From assembly GCA_947259485.1 (NCBI GenBank), contig CAMYLU010000004.1, positions 133,045-197,044 on the forward strand: a DNA stretch of 64,000 bases, in the 5' to 3' direction. Origin of the DNA: an uncultured Gammaproteobacteria bacterium (lineage in GTDB: Bacteria > Pseudomonadota > Gammaproteobacteria > GCA-001735895). The notes under the pieces were generated by a model. That model had not been told where the DNA came from. It was given only the letters and a program-made list of their open reading frames with translations, and ran no database searches. The translations under genes were made by a program, and so were the position numbers. Of the stretch, positions 1 through 9,171 are shown piece after piece (the stretch's first letter is position 1; each line of letters begins with the position of its first letter).

Positions 1-179
1 ACGATGTGCTTGCGCGCGAATATTGCCAGCAATATAACCACGCCCAACCAGCGGAAGGTAACCAACTGCATCGGCGAGATTTCGTCGATGGCGAGTTTGC
101 CGAATATCGCGTTGAGTCCCCAGCACAAGGTGGTAACTATCAGCAGAAGATAAGCTCGCAAATGATAAGTGTCGATCAT
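1..179 (-). CDS. EamA/DMT-family transporter, N-terminal fragment cut by the window edge
   Basis: Read on the minus strand, the first 179 bases encode about 59 residues beginning MIDTYHLRAYLLLIVTTLCW and continuing with the GLNAIFGKLAIDEISPMQLV pattern typical of the first two helices of EamA (drug/metabolite transporter) proteins. The start is supported by an AGGA Shine-Dalgarno about 8 bases upstream and an in-frame TAA just before it. The family exports or imports small metabolites through ten membrane helices; the substrate cannot be told from this fragment. The rest of the gene lies outside the window. Confidence 0.75.
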   Translation of the reverse strand, partial: MIDTYHLRAYLLLIVTTLCWGLNAIFGKLAIDEISPMQLVTFRWLGVVILLAIFARKHI

Positions 180-462
180 GCCGGCGTCCTGTTAACGCCT
201 GCGTCCACGAGAGAGAACAGCAGGATGCTCGACAGCATCGCACTGAATCCAGGTGCGGGATTATCGATGCTACGTATTGCTAATGGAACTGGATTACTTG
301 AAACGGAAATGCTCCTGTCAGTCGAATTCGAGTTCCACGCTGCTTCCAGCAAAAATGATTGTGGATTATAGACACTACATCTGTTGCGTAAAGCATAACT
401 TCAGGTTTCGTCCAGGCCCTTGTTGATGCATAATTTGGGCGCTAACCCAAGTGGAGTCAGTT

Positions 463-1320
463 TTGAAATTTAGCATCGAAGAATTTCGTGCCTGGGAAAA
501 TAAAAGAGTCACGCTGGTCGGCATGTCCGGGGTGGGAAAGTCCTACCTGTCCGCCAAGCTGCGCGGCAGTAACTGGTTTCACTACTCGGGCGATTACCGG
601 ATTGGTACGCGCTACCTCGACGAACATATTGTCGACATGATCAAGCACCAGGCAATCAAGATTCCGTTTCTAAAAGAGCTGCTGCGTAACGACTGGATCT
701 ATATTAAAAACAATATCCGGGTTAACGACCTCGGGCCGGTGTTAAGTTTCGTCGGCAAACTGGGAAACCCTGAACTGGGAGGTGTAGAACTGGGTGAGTT
801 CATTGAACGCCAGGCGATTTATCGCCAGGCGGAAGTCGATGCGATGTACGATATCCCGCATTTTATCGAGAAAGCACAGGAGATTTACGGGTACCCGCAT
901 TTTGTCAACGATGTCGGTGGCAGCCTGTGTGAACTCGATGAAACCGGGGTGATGGACATCCTGGTGGATAATACGTTAATTCTTTATATCCAGGTTACCA
1001 ATGACACGCAGGAAAAAGTTTTGATCGAGCGCGCCGTGTCCGACCCCAAGCCACTGTATTATCGGCCAGAGTTCCTGCAGGAACATTTGCAGCTTTACTA
1101 CCAGGAAACCGGGCTCGAATATGCCGCACAAATCGATCCCGACGAATTTGCACGCTGGGTTTTTCCGCGTCTGTTTCGCTCGCGGCTGCCGCGCTACGAT
1201 GCGATCGCGAAACTGGGTTACACGGTTACCTCGGAGGAAATCGATCACGTGCAAAATGACGCGGACTTCCTGAATATGCTGGAAATGGCCATCGAGAGAC
1301 AACCGGAGGGTGACGCATAA
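463..1320 (+). CDS. P-loop ATPase of unknown role, coupled to metA
   Basis: A soluble protein of about 285 residues with a Walker A motif GMSGVGKS near the N-terminus (residues 20-27 from this start). No other domain is recognised. I prefer the TTG at 463 because a GGAG lies six bases upstream of it; a GTG at 451 gives four more residues but has no ribosome binding site. The stop codon overlaps the metA start (TAATG), so the two genes are translationally coupled and probably functionally linked. The cysteine, aspartate and glycine-rich middle part resembles a nucleoside-kinase-like fold only loosely. Function is unknown; a link to methionine or acylhomoserine synthesis is inference from position. 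Confidence 0.75.
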   Translation: MKFSIEEFRAWENKRVTLVGMSGVGKSYLSAKLRGSNWFHYSGDYRIGTRYLDEHIVDMIKHQAIKIPFLKELLRNDWIYIKNNIRVNDLGPVLSFVGKLGNPELGGVELGEFIERQAIYRQAEVDAMYDIPHFIEKAQEIYGYPHFVNDVGGSLCELDETGVMDILVDNTLILYIQVTNDTQEKVLIERAVSDPKPLYYRPEFLQEHLQLYYQETGLEYAAQIDPDEFARWVFPRLFRSRLPRYDAIAKLGYTVTSEEIDHVQNDADFLNMLEMAIERQPEGDA

Positions 1321-2387
1321 TGCCATTGGTCGCGCATAATGATTTACCTGCCTTTGGCAAGTTGCGACAGGATGGTTTGCTGGTACTGGAACCGGGTCTC
1401 GCCAACCAGCAGGACATACGCGAGTTGCATATCGGGCTGCTCAACATGATGCCTGACGCGGCGCTTGCCGCTACCGAGCGACAGTTTTTTCGATTAATTG
1501 GTGAAAGCAATCCGATTGCCCAGTTTTATGTACACCCGTTTACACTCGATGCGTTGCCGCGTGAACAATCGGCACGTACGCACATCGATAGCTACTACGA
1601 CAGTTTTGAGCAGATTAAACAGCAGGGACTCGATGCCCTGATCATAACCGGTGCCAATGTTATCGGTGCCGACCTTTCGAAAGAAGTCTTCTGGGACGAG
1701 TTGAACCAGGTGGCCGACTGGGCCCACCAGAACGTGACCTCGACACTGTGTTCATGCCTCGCCACTCATGCGGTGATGGACTTTCGCTATGGGCAGAAAC
1801 GTATCAGGCAGAAATCAAAGAAATGGGGTGTATTCCGTCACCAGGTCGTCGATGTTTCGCATCCCCTGGTGGACGATATCAACTCTGAATTTGATGTGCC
1901 TCATTCACGCTGGAATGACGTTCATCCTGAACAGTTCGAATCCCAGGGGCTGAAAATACTGGTCAGGGGCGACGACGGATGTGTGCATCTCGCTACCAGT
2001 CCGGACGGGTTTCGTACCATTTTTTTCCAGGGGCATCCGGAATACGACACCGTCTCCCTGCTAAAAGAGTACAAGCGTGACGTAAGGCTGTTCATTGACG
2101 GTAAATTCGAGAACTACGCACCGATGCCGGAACACTATTTCAGCGAGTTCAACACGGCAGTTTGTCGCGAATACCAGGGTCGTGTCATGCAGAGCCTGGC
2201 GCTGGGCGAGGAAATTCCCGAATTTCCGGAGCACCTGATACTGGGAAATCTGAAAAACACCTGGCAGGACACCGCAAGCGCGGTCATCGGCACCTGGCTG
2301 GGTTTAATTTACCAGGTGACCAATGTCGATCGGCGCAAGCCTTTTATGCAAGGCGTTGATGCAGACAATCCTTTGGGACTGGAATGA
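1320..2387 (+). CDS. metA: Homoserine O-succinyltransferase/acetyltransferase, MetA family
   Basis: Acylates homoserine from an acyl-CoA, the committed step of methionine synthesis in the cytoplasm. The 355-residue protein carries the family triad: the nucleophilic cysteine in the CSCLATHA stretch (C146, aligned with E. coli C142) and the GHPEYD motif (H239, E241). It is longer than E. coli MetA (309 residues) and belongs to a divergent branch, so succinyl versus acetyl specificity cannot be decided here. Its start overlaps the stop of the upstream ATPase gene by one base. The product is the co-substrate of the MetY-type sulfhydrylase encoded at 47.5-48.8 kb, which gives the two distant genes a plausible metabolic connection. 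Confidence 0.9.
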   Translation: MPLVAHNDLPAFGKLRQDGLLVLEPGLANQQDIRELHIGLLNMMPDAALAATERQFFRLIGESNPIAQFYVHPFTLDALPREQSARTHIDSYYDSFEQIKQQGLDALIITGANVIGADLSKEVFWDELNQVADWAHQNVTSTLCSCLATHAVMDFRYGQKRIRQKSKKWGVFRHQVVDVSHPLVDDINSEFDVPHSRWNDVHPEQFESQGLKILVRGDDGCVHLATSPDGFRTIFFQGHPEYDTVSLLKEYKRDVRLFIDGKFENYAPMPEHYFSEFNTAVCREYQGRVMQSLALGEEIPEFPEHLILGNLKNTWQDTASAVIGTWLGLIYQVTNVDRRKPFMQGVDADNPLGLE

Positions 2388-2395
2388 AACTGTTT

Positions 2396-2428
2396 AGCCC
2401 GGGTCGCGACCGACTCAGATTCCGGGCT
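2396..2428. terminator. Possible hairpin terminator between metA and the convergent ygiM-like gene
   Basis: A 7-bp perfect stem (AGCCCGG at 2396-2402 with CCGGGCT at 2422-2428), followed on the plus strand by TGAATTTAATAA. It sits in the 46-base gap between two convergent genes. The loop is long (about 19 bases) and the T-run weak, so it is only a moderate candidate. Confidence 0.35.
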
Positions 2429-2433
2429 TGAAT

Positions 2434-3159
2434 TTAATAAGATCCCCAGGAATCCTGTTTTTTCCAGCGAATCCGAGTCACCAGAATCCCGATTATAAAT
2501 GCAATCAGGGAAACTGCGCCACCGCGTAAAAACCAGTCAAGCCGGGTGCTATCGGTAAGCTCGGCAACGGTCTCAGTAAGCCCGGTCTTTTCCTGTCGTA
2601 ACTGATCCACTACCGTTTGCAGACGCTTGTTTTGATCGAGGATGCTCAAAGTATCTTGCGCGGCAGTACGAACTTCCGATAATTCCCGCTCGGAGGCGCG
2701 CAAAGTGGTGGTCAAGGCACTATTGTCAGACTTTTCCTGGTCCAGCGCTTGCTTGAGCTCGGTGATCTCGGATGACTGTTGCTCGAGGCGGGTTTTTTGC
2801 TGTTCGAAGCGGACCTCAAGATCAGCTAGCCTTTGCCTGGCGGCGGGAATAGGCATCAGGAAGCGTGTCAGGACATACCCTTGCTTTCCAGAGGCAGTTT
2901 CAACCAGCGAGTACTGGGCTGCCAGGTCCTCCTCGAGTACCGTGACCGCCTCACCGCTTTGCAGCATGCGCACGATACTGTTCGATGTGCTGGTACCGCT
3001 ACGCATCGTAACTTCGAATTCGTCGGTTATATACCGGGTATCCGCCGCATACAAGGGGCCTGTCGCAAGATAGAAAGCGAGCGCCAGCAGGATAGTTCGT
3101 ATCATTGATCTATTTACCTTAAAAAGCGTTTCAAGAAACTTCATCATTCGAGTCACCAT
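2434..3159 (-). CDS. YgiM-like SH3-domain membrane protein (TIGR04211 type)
   Basis: A cell-envelope protein of 241 residues with the order typical of YgiM: an N-terminal signal segment (MIRTILLALAFYLATG, ending near PLYAAD), a bacterial SH3 domain containing the motifs EFEVTMRSGTSTSNSIVRML and GKQGYVLTRFL, a long coiled coil of roughly 90 residues, and one C-terminal transmembrane helix with a basic tail. The family is thought to bind peptidoglycan or envelope partners; its role is unsettled. The ATG at 3159 has a strong GAGGAAAGG ribosome binding site; the ATG at 3105 would give a more normal signal peptide and has a weaker AAGG site. Confidence 0.8.
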   Translation of the reverse strand: MVTRMMKFLETLFKVNRSMIRTILLALAFYLATGPLYAADTRYITDEFEVTMRSGTSTSNSIVRMLQSGEAVTVLEEDLAAQYSLVETASGKQGYVLTRFLMPIPAARQRLADLEVRFEQQKTRLEQQSSEITELKQALDQEKSDNSALTTTLRASERELSEVRTAAQDTLSILDQNKRLQTVVDQLRQEKTGLTETVAELTDSTRLDWFLRGGAVSLIAFIIGILVTRIRWKKQDSWGSY

Positions 3160-3327
3160 GAACCTTTCCTCTGACGATTCTTCGTCTGGTCGATGTGGTC
3201 GTTAGCGCCATTATTGTCAGGCTTGCAGCGAGTTGCAACAGCAAATACATTTTAGTTACGGCCAGGTCAATTTGCATTTTACCGCTAACTTACTAGAGTA
3301 GGTAGGAAGAATTGCCCGGGGATAAAA

Positions 3328-4056
3328 ATGAGTAAAGATCTGGACGATCCGAGGCGGGATTTTTTAGCGAAAGCCTTAGGCCTGGGTTTATTTTCCAGTC
3401 CCAATCTGGTAGGCCTGTTGCAGCCAGCTTACGCCCTCGGTGATGTTCCCGGTAGGCTACCCGAAGGTCGTTCAATCTACAAATTGCAGGGTAGTGTCAC
3501 CGTAAATGGTAAGGCTGCCGATATTAATACCTACATCGGACCCGGCTCCCGCATCAAAACCGGTAACAATAGCCTGCTTATATTTGTAGTCGCCGATGAT
3601 GCGTTTATTTTACGCAGCAATAGTCAGCTCGAAATGGAGAGTGGCGACGGATTGATTATCGACGCTTTTCGTATGTTATCCGGCAGGCTTTTGTCGGTAT
3701 TTGGAAAACGTAAGAAACCCCACACGATAACAACATCAACCGCGACGATCGGTATTCGCGGCACCGGGATGTACTTTGAATCCGATCCAGAGAAGTCCTA
3801 TATCTGCACCTGTTACGGGCATTCCCATATTGTTGCAAACGCTAATCCGGATATCAGCCTTGACGTGGTCACCGAATATCATGACAAACCCTATTACGTA
3901 CTTTCCACTGCAACTAGTGGGGATAAGCTCATTGTCCCGGCGCCTGTCATTAATCATACCGATTCGGAACTGACGTTAATCGAAGAACTGGTTGGCAGGA
4001 CTCCTCCTTTCGAAAACCTGGATAGCGGTTACGGAGTAAGCGACAGGTACAACTAA
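3328..4056 (+). CDS. Exported FecR-domain protein with a Tat-like signal
   Basis: A 242-residue protein whose N-terminus DDPRRDFLAKALGLGLF is a likely twin-arginine signal (arginines 9 and 10), followed by GRSIYKLQGSVTVNGKAAD and SRIKTGNNSLLIFVVADDAFILRS, the beta-rich pattern of FecR periplasmic domains, and by the characteristic IGIRGT segment. There is no transmembrane helix that would make it an anti-sigma factor, and no sigma factor gene is adjacent. A cysteine pair CTC occurs in the second half. A GGGGA ribosome binding site precedes the ATG. The role is unknown; stand-alone FecR-domain proteins of this kind are common in marine proteobacteria. Confidence 0.7.
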   Translation: MSKDLDDPRRDFLAKALGLGLFSSPNLVGLLQPAYALGDVPGRLPEGRSIYKLQGSVTVNGKAADINTYIGPGSRIKTGNNSLLIFVVADDAFILRSNSQLEMESGDGLIIDAFRMLSGRLLSVFGKRKKPHTITTSTATIGIRGTGMYFESDPEKSYICTCYGHSHIVANANPDISLDVVTEYHDKPYYVLSTATSGDKLIVPAPVINHTDSELTLIEELVGRTPPFENLDSGYGVSDRYN

Positions 4057-4062
4057 TAGGTT

Positions 4063-4947
4063 CTATTCGTTGGTTGGCGCGAGCTCGGCTTCCGGTGGTA
4101 CCTCTTCGACAACTTCCGGAACCTTGTAAGGGGTAATCAGTATAAGCAGTGCGAACTCGGGGCTGTCAAGATAGTGCAGGTTCTTGCTGCGCATGCGGCG
4201 ACGTTCCTTAAGGCGGTGATTGTTCAGTATAAGGGTATCGGCAGAGTAGGCAGCCAGGGTACGGTTCTGGGCGGAACTGGTCGTTTCCTGATCGATCGAG
4301 AGCCGTGGGCGCCTCAATACAAGATCGGTGTAAGCGTGCAGGTATCGTGATAACCCGATCGTAATTTTACCCTCGAGTTCGTATAGCCTCTGCGGGCGTT
4401 GTGAACTTTGCTGTTCCAGCAACTGCAGTTCAATCGATTCAAGGGTCTGTTCATCGAACTCGTTGGTAGTTCCGTCGGCCTTTTTTGTTTCGGCATTGGG
4501 CATGCTTTCCAGCAACTCGATTTGACTGTCGATAGACGTGTATTCATTGCCATAAATACGCCCGCCCCGTATCCAGACAGGTAAGGCCCGTTCCTGTTCG
4601 ACTCCGGGTTGGCGCCAGGCGGTATGCAGCAATAACTCATAACGCGATGAATCAACGAGTTTTTTGGCAACATCAGTGAGTCGATACTGTTTGCCGGAGA
4701 TTACCTCGTAGCCCAGTTTCTTTGCTGCCTTCACGCTATTGGCTGAAGACAGGACAAGCATTTTCTTATCCTTGGCAGGAGAACTGACCGGCAACACGAA
4801 TTCCCTGCTTTTCGGTACCTGGACATTTTTGAATATGATTACTTCAACATCGTATCGAGGAGGTTCTGCACTGGTTTCAGATTGCGCGAGCCCAGGACCG
4901 GAAACCAGGGCAGCTAGCACCAGCAAGGATAGTGATTGTCGGTTCAT
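4063..4947 (-). CDS. csiV: CsiV-like envelope protein upstream-paired with mfd
   Basis: A secreted protein of 294 residues with a signal peptide (LLVLAALVSGPGLAQS) and the conserved start of the mature CsiV family, YDVEVIIFKN. The later segments RYELLLHTAWRQPG, GKITIGLSRYLHAYTDLVLR, LKERRRMRSKNLHYLDSPEFALLILITPY match the pattern of CsiV proteins. In Vibrio, CsiV helps the lipoprotein/PBP1A partner LpoA in peptidoglycan synthesis. Adjacency to mfd, as here (2-base gap), is the usual gammaproteobacterial arrangement and supports the call. Confidence 0.75.
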   Translation of the reverse strand: MNRQSLSLLVLAALVSGPGLAQSETSAEPPRYDVEVIIFKNVQVPKSREFVLPVSSPAKDKKMLVLSSANSVKAAKKLGYEVISGKQYRLTDVAKKLVDSSRYELLLHTAWRQPGVEQERALPVWIRGGRIYGNEYTSIDSQIELLESMPNAETKKADGTTNEFDEQTLESIELQLLEQQSSQRPQRLYELEGKITIGLSRYLHAYTDLVLRRPRLSIDQETTSSAQNRTLAAYSADTLILNNHRLKERRRMRSKNLHYLDSPEFALLILITPYKVPEVVEEVPPEAELAPTNE

Positions 4948-4948
4948 A

Positions 4949-7900
4949 TTATTCTGCAGTCAGCTTCGTAATCAGGCTTTCTACCTGTTTTAACCTGGGT
5001 TCAAGTTCAACATTTTGACACACAAATCGCAAGGTTTGTTTCCCGTCGAAACGATATTGCTGTGGATCTGACTGTATCAATTCGATGATCTTCAATGGGT
5101 CGATATTGGGATTAGGATTAAAAACGAATTTTCCGTTGTGTTCACCAACATCAATTTTCTCGATTCCCAGGGCCAGGGTTCGCAGCTTGATCTGGGTTAT
5201 TCTGAATAAATGCTTGAGCGGTTCTGGCAACAGGCCGAAGCGGTCTATCAATTCTATCTGGATATCCTTAAGCCCGTCGTCGTCCGTTGCTGAAGCGATA
5301 CGTTTATACTCAATCAGGCGCCTGTGTATATCAGGGATATAGGTTTCCGGGATTAAGGCGGGAATGTGAAAATCGATCTCTGATGCGCGCATAATCGGTT
5401 GATCGAAATCGATCGGCAGGTTTGATTTAAGTGATGTTACCGCACGCTCGAGAAGCTCCGAATATAAAGTAAAGCCGATCTCTGTAATCTGACCACTTTG
5501 TTCCTCGCCAAGTATTTCCCCCGCACCGCGAATCTCCAGGTCATGAGTGGCAAGGGTAAATCCGACTCCGAGGTCCTCCAGCGATTCAATTGCCAGCAAG
5601 CGCTTGCGTGCGTCGCTGGTCATCGCTCGTTCCGGTGGTACGATCAAGTAGGCATAGGCACGGTGATGTGAACGTCCTACTCGACCCCGAATCTGGTGTA
5701 ACTGGGCGAGGCCCAGCTTATCCGCACGGTTGATGAAGATCGTGTTTGCAGTAGGAACATCGATACCGCTTTCGATAATCGTGGTGCAAACCAGTAAATT
5801 GCAGCGATGGTGATAGAAATCCAGCATGACCGATTCGAGCTCTTTTTCTTTCATGCGTCCATGCACGATGCCGATACGCGCCTCGGGCAATAGCTGCTGC
5901 AACTCGTGCGCGGTTTTCTCGATCGATTTGATCTCGTTGTGCAGAAAATAAATCTGCCCGCCGCGTTTAAGCTCCCGCTGACAACCTTCAACAATGGTGT
6001 CGGGGTTCCAGCGCGATACGAAAGTCTTGATCGCATGTCGCTGCATCGGGGGAGTCGCGATAATAGACAGGTCGCGCATGCCGGATAACGACATGTTCAG
6101 GGTCCTTGGGATGGGAGTCGCCGTCATCGTCAGTAAATCGACGCTGGCTCTCAGGGCCTTTAGTTTTTCCTTGTGGCGAACGCCGAAACGGTGTTCTTCG
6201 TCGATGATGACCAGGCCGAGATTCCGGTATTTAATGGTCTCGGAAAGGAGTTTGTGGGTACCGATCACGATATCAATTTTACCGGCCTCGATTTCCTTTA
6301 AGGTATCCTCAAGACTTTTTTTCGCGGTAAAACGGGTCAGGCTGGCTATACGGATAGGCCAGTCAGCAAAGCGATCACGAAAATTATGAAAGTGCTGTTG
6401 TGCCAGCAGGGTAGTGGGTACCAGTACCGCGACCTGTGATCCGGATACGGCGGCAACAAAGGCCGCCCGCATACAAACTTCGGTTTTGCCGAAACCGACA
6501 TCGCCGCAGACAATTCGATCCATCGGCTGTTGAGACTGCATATCTGCAATCACCGATTCGATCGATGTTTCCTGGTCGGGGGTTTCCTCGAAAGGAAACT
6601 CACTGGCGAATTGCTGGTACTCGTCAAGCGTGACCTGGTGGGCGAATCCCAGCATGGCCTCGCGCCTTGCCTGGATATCGAGCAATTCAACCGCGATATC
6701 GTGTATTTTTTCCTGTGCTTTCTTACGCGTGCGCTGCCAGTGATCAGTGCCGAGGCGGTGTAAAGGCGCGTTGTCTTCGCTGGCGCCGGCATATCGATTG
6801 ATCAGGTGCAGCGAAGACACGGGTACGTACAGCTTGTCCTGGTTGGCGTACTCGATGCATAGAAACTCGGTTGCGATACCGGATACGGTTAGTGTTTTCA
6901 AACCCTGGTAGCGACCGACACCGTGATCTTCGTGAACAACGGGTGCACCCGGCTGCAGGTCTTTGAGACTCTGGATGGTTGATTCAGCGTCCCGGGTTTT
7001 ACGATATTTACGCCGGCGGCGCTGCACCGCTCGATCACCAAACAGCTGATTCTCCGCAATGATGGCGATTCCCTGATTTGGCAGGGTCATTCCACTTTGC
7101 AATGCCGATGCGATGATGCAATAACGGCTGTCGTCCTGGTTCAGGAATTCATCCCAGCTGTCTACTGGATGGGCCTGAATTGAATAGTGGCGCAGCATTT
7201 CATGTAAAAATTCTCGCCGCCCCGCGGATTCAGCGCTAAACAGGATTTTGTTAAACCCCGGTTTTGTTATAAACGCCTGCAGCGCTTTTTCCGGTTGTTC
7301 CGTGTTTGACTGCAAAGTTAACTGGGGTATTGATTGGGAATCACAATTAATATTCGATTGGTCAGGCCTATCCAGTTTAAATGCCGAGAAAAAGAGACAT
7401 GAGTAATTCTGAATTTTTTCCTCTAGCGTGTTGCTGTCGATGAATAAAGTTTCAGGCGCGAGCAATGGCCATTCCAGGTTATGTCGCCTCGATTCATAGC
7501 GCTCGGTTACCTGTACTGCAAATGTTTCCGCATGCGCAAGGGCTGCGTCGTCGATAAGCAAACGGCTATTGCCGGGTAAATAGTCAAACAGGCTTACCAG
7601 CTGCTCAAAAAACAGTGGCAGGTAGTACTCGACACCGGGCGAAGAAATGCCTTCTGAAATATCGACATATACCGGGCAGCTATTGGGGTCGATTTCGAAG
7701 GTTTCACGAAACCGGAGTCTGAAGTGTTTGATTCCGTCTTCGTCCAGTGGATATTCCTGTGCTGGCAATAACTTGATTTCATTTATCTTTTCGACCGAGC
7801 GCTGCGTCTCGGCATCGAAGCTGCGGATTGTTTCGACCTCGTCATCGAAGAAATCGATACGAAACGGTCTGCTACTGCCCATGGGAAACAAGTCCAGGAT

Positions 7901-8407
7901 CGAACCGCGTGCGCTGAATTCGCCATGTTGTTCAACCTGCGATACAGAGCTATATCCGTAAAGGCTTAGTTTCTCGCGCAGTGCCACGGGGTCGATACGA
8001 TCACCCGGTTTCAGGTTGAGTGACCGCTGATGGATAAATTGGGGTGGTGCAATCTTTTGCAGCAAGGTGCTAATCGGAAGGATCAGGACTCCCGAATCGG
8101 CCTCCGTGATCGATGCGAGGCAGCGGATTCTCTCGGAAACGATATCCTGGTGCGGTGAAAACTGGTCGTAGGGCAGGGTTTCCAGGTCTGGAAAACGATA
8201 GATACCAGGTTGCTCGGAACTGAAAAAACGAATTTCATGTTCCAGTTGCTCGGCGTCGGTCATGTCACAGCAGACGATGACCGATAATCCCCGATGTTGC
8301 GCAATCTGTTCGCTCAGCAACAAGCTTCGGCTGCTGCCGTATAGCTGGCCAACGCGGAGCGGTTGCGCGATCTCAGGCGCTGGAGTTTCGAGAAGTCGTG
8401 TGGGCAC
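4949..8407 (-). CDS. mfd: Transcription-repair coupling factor Mfd
   Basis: An 1152-residue protein, the normal length for Mfd. It releases RNA polymerase stalled at DNA damage and recruits UvrA. The order is standard: a UvrB-like N-terminal region, an RNA-polymerase-interacting domain (VVHEDHGVGRYQGL), then RecG-like translocase motifs CGDVGFGKTEV (Walker A), IIDEEHRFGV (DEEH box), MTATPIPRTL, TTIIESGIDVP and HQIRGRVGRS, and a C-terminal TRCF domain with LPEPLKHLFRITQIKL. No lesion is seen. It shares the minus strand with csiV downstream. Confidence 0.97.
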   Translation of the reverse strand: MPTRLLETPAPEIAQPLRVGQLYGSSRSLLLSEQIAQHRGLSVIVCCDMTDAEQLEHEIRFFSSEQPGIYRFPDLETLPYDQFSPHQDIVSERIRCLASITEADSGVLILPISTLLQKIAPPQFIHQRSLNLKPGDRIDPVALREKLSLYGYSSVSQVEQHGEFSARGSILDLFPMGSSRPFRIDFFDDEVETIRSFDAETQRSVEKINEIKLLPAQEYPLDEDGIKHFRLRFRETFEIDPNSCPVYVDISEGISSPGVEYYLPLFFEQLVSLFDYLPGNSRLLIDDAALAHAETFAVQVTERYESRRHNLEWPLLAPETLFIDSNTLEEKIQNYSCLFFSAFKLDRPDQSNINCDSQSIPQLTLQSNTEQPEKALQAFITKPGFNKILFSAESAGRREFLHEMLRHYSIQAHPVDSWDEFLNQDDSRYCIIASALQSGMTLPNQGIAIIAENQLFGDRAVQRRRRKYRKTRDAESTIQSLKDLQPGAPVVHEDHGVGRYQGLKTLTVSGIATEFLCIEYANQDKLYVPVSSLHLINRYAGASEDNAPLHRLGTDHWQRTRKKAQEKIHDIAVELLDIQARREAMLGFAHQVTLDEYQQFASEFPFEETPDQETSIESVIADMQSQQPMDRIVCGDVGFGKTEVCMRAAFVAAVSGSQVAVLVPTTLLAQQHFHNFRDRFADWPIRIASLTRFTAKKSLEDTLKEIEAGKIDIVIGTHKLLSETIKYRNLGLVIIDEEHRFGVRHKEKLKALRASVDLLTMTATPIPRTLNMSLSGMRDLSIIATPPMQRHAIKTFVSRWNPDTIVEGCQRELKRGGQIYFLHNEIKSIEKTAHELQQLLPEARIGIVHGRMKEKELESVMLDFYHHRCNLLVCTTIIESGIDVPTANTIFINRADKLGLAQLHQIRGRVGRSHHRAYAYLIVPPERAMTSDARKRLLAIESLEDLGVGFTLATHDLEIRGAGEILGEEQSGQITEIGFTLYSELLERAVTSLKSNLPIDFDQPIMRASEIDFHIPALIPETYIPDIHRRLIEYKRIASATDDDGLKDIQIELIDRFGLLPEPLKHLFRITQIKLRTLALGIEKIDVGEHNGKFVFNPNPNIDPLKIIELIQSDPQQYRFDGKQTLRFVCQNVELEPRLKQVESLITKLTAE

Positions 8408-8424
8408 TTATGCCTGTAGAGAGA

Positions 8425-9084
8425 CTATTCCTGAATCGGTTTTGCAGTGGTCAGACCGAGAATTTCCCAGTTTTGCATGCCGCCGCGATACCACTTGATC
8501 TTGTCGGCAGGATAACCGAATCCTAGCAGGTTCTTGATGTTATTGGGTGATTGACCGCACCACATTCCGTTACAAAACATAACCAGGGTTCGGGCGTTCC
8601 TGAAATCCCACAAGCCCTCGAGATTCCTGGCATTAAATTTTTCTTCGAGAATTTCGCCAATTGAAATCGGATCTGCGCCCTTGGCTGGATTCAGGCTGGT
8701 CCAGGGGATATTGATTGCGCCGGGGATAGTTCCCTTTGCGACCCAGGCCGGGGTGCGTGAATCTATAACCACGATACTGTCATCACCTTCGCTCTTACGC
8801 TTGAGATATTGCAGAATTTCGAGTTCCGCGATGGTTTCAACACCGGGTGCGAGAGTCGAAGGCTGAATACAGAACGGCGGGCACTTGCGAGAAGTTTTGG
8901 CGAACGCCGGATTTATCGTATTTTTCTGATTCTGGTTGCGCATGACGTTAACATCATTCTCACCATGCTTTACGCTAACACTTTCTAGATCAGGGGTGAT
9001 GTTGACCTCGGCCGCATAAAGACCCTGGCCCGCAAGGCCAAGCGCCAGCGAGGTTAGAGTAACTAGCAATTTTTTGGTATTCAT
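8425..9084 (-). CDS. Periplasmic rhodanese-domain protein
   Basis: A 219-residue protein with a signal peptide cut near LYAAEV and a single rhodanese domain in its second half (VVIDSRTPAWVAKGTIPGAI, then the active-site loop CNGMWCGQS at residues 171-179). Rhodaneses transfer sulfane sulfur through the catalytic cysteine (C171); the loop carries a second cysteine (C176), and a further pair (C68, C72) lies before the domain, so a redox role in the periplasm is also possible. A strong GGGGGAG ribosome binding site precedes the ATG. The substrate is unknown. Confidence 0.75.
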   Translation of the reverse strand: MNTKKLLVTLTSLALGLAGQGLYAAEVNITPDLESVSVKHGENDVNVMRNQNQKNTINPAFAKTSRKCPPFCIQPSTLAPGVETIAELEILQYLKRKSEGDDSIVVIDSRTPAWVAKGTIPGAINIPWTSLNPAKGADPISIGEILEEKFNARNLEGLWDFRNARTLVMFCNGMWCGQSPNNIKNLLGFGYPADKIKWYRGGMQNWEILGLTTAKPIQE

Positions 9085-9108
9085 TGTCGCTCCCCCGGGT
9101 TTAACTCA

Positions 9109-9168
9109 TGTAGTTCGAGTTCCGGTCTTTATAATTATGTTTGTCTCAGACCGGATGACTGAACTACA
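9109..9168. repeat. Long interrupted inverted repeat in the rhodanese leader
   Basis: TGTAGTTC (9109-9116) and CCGGTCT (9122-9128) pair with AGACCGG (9148-9154) and GAACTACA (9161-9168), giving a 15-bp stem with a small internal loop and a 19-base AT-rich apical loop. On the minus strand it lies between the stop of the small secreted protein gene and the rhodanese start, so it could end the first transcript or control the second. No T-run follows it. Confidence 0.5.
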
Positions 9169-9171
9169 GTT

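Noticed and set aside
6-371. Plus-strand frame of 121 codons at the left edge
   Set aside because: It is antisense to a clear EamA transporter start on the minus strand (1-179), and its protein has no recognisable features.
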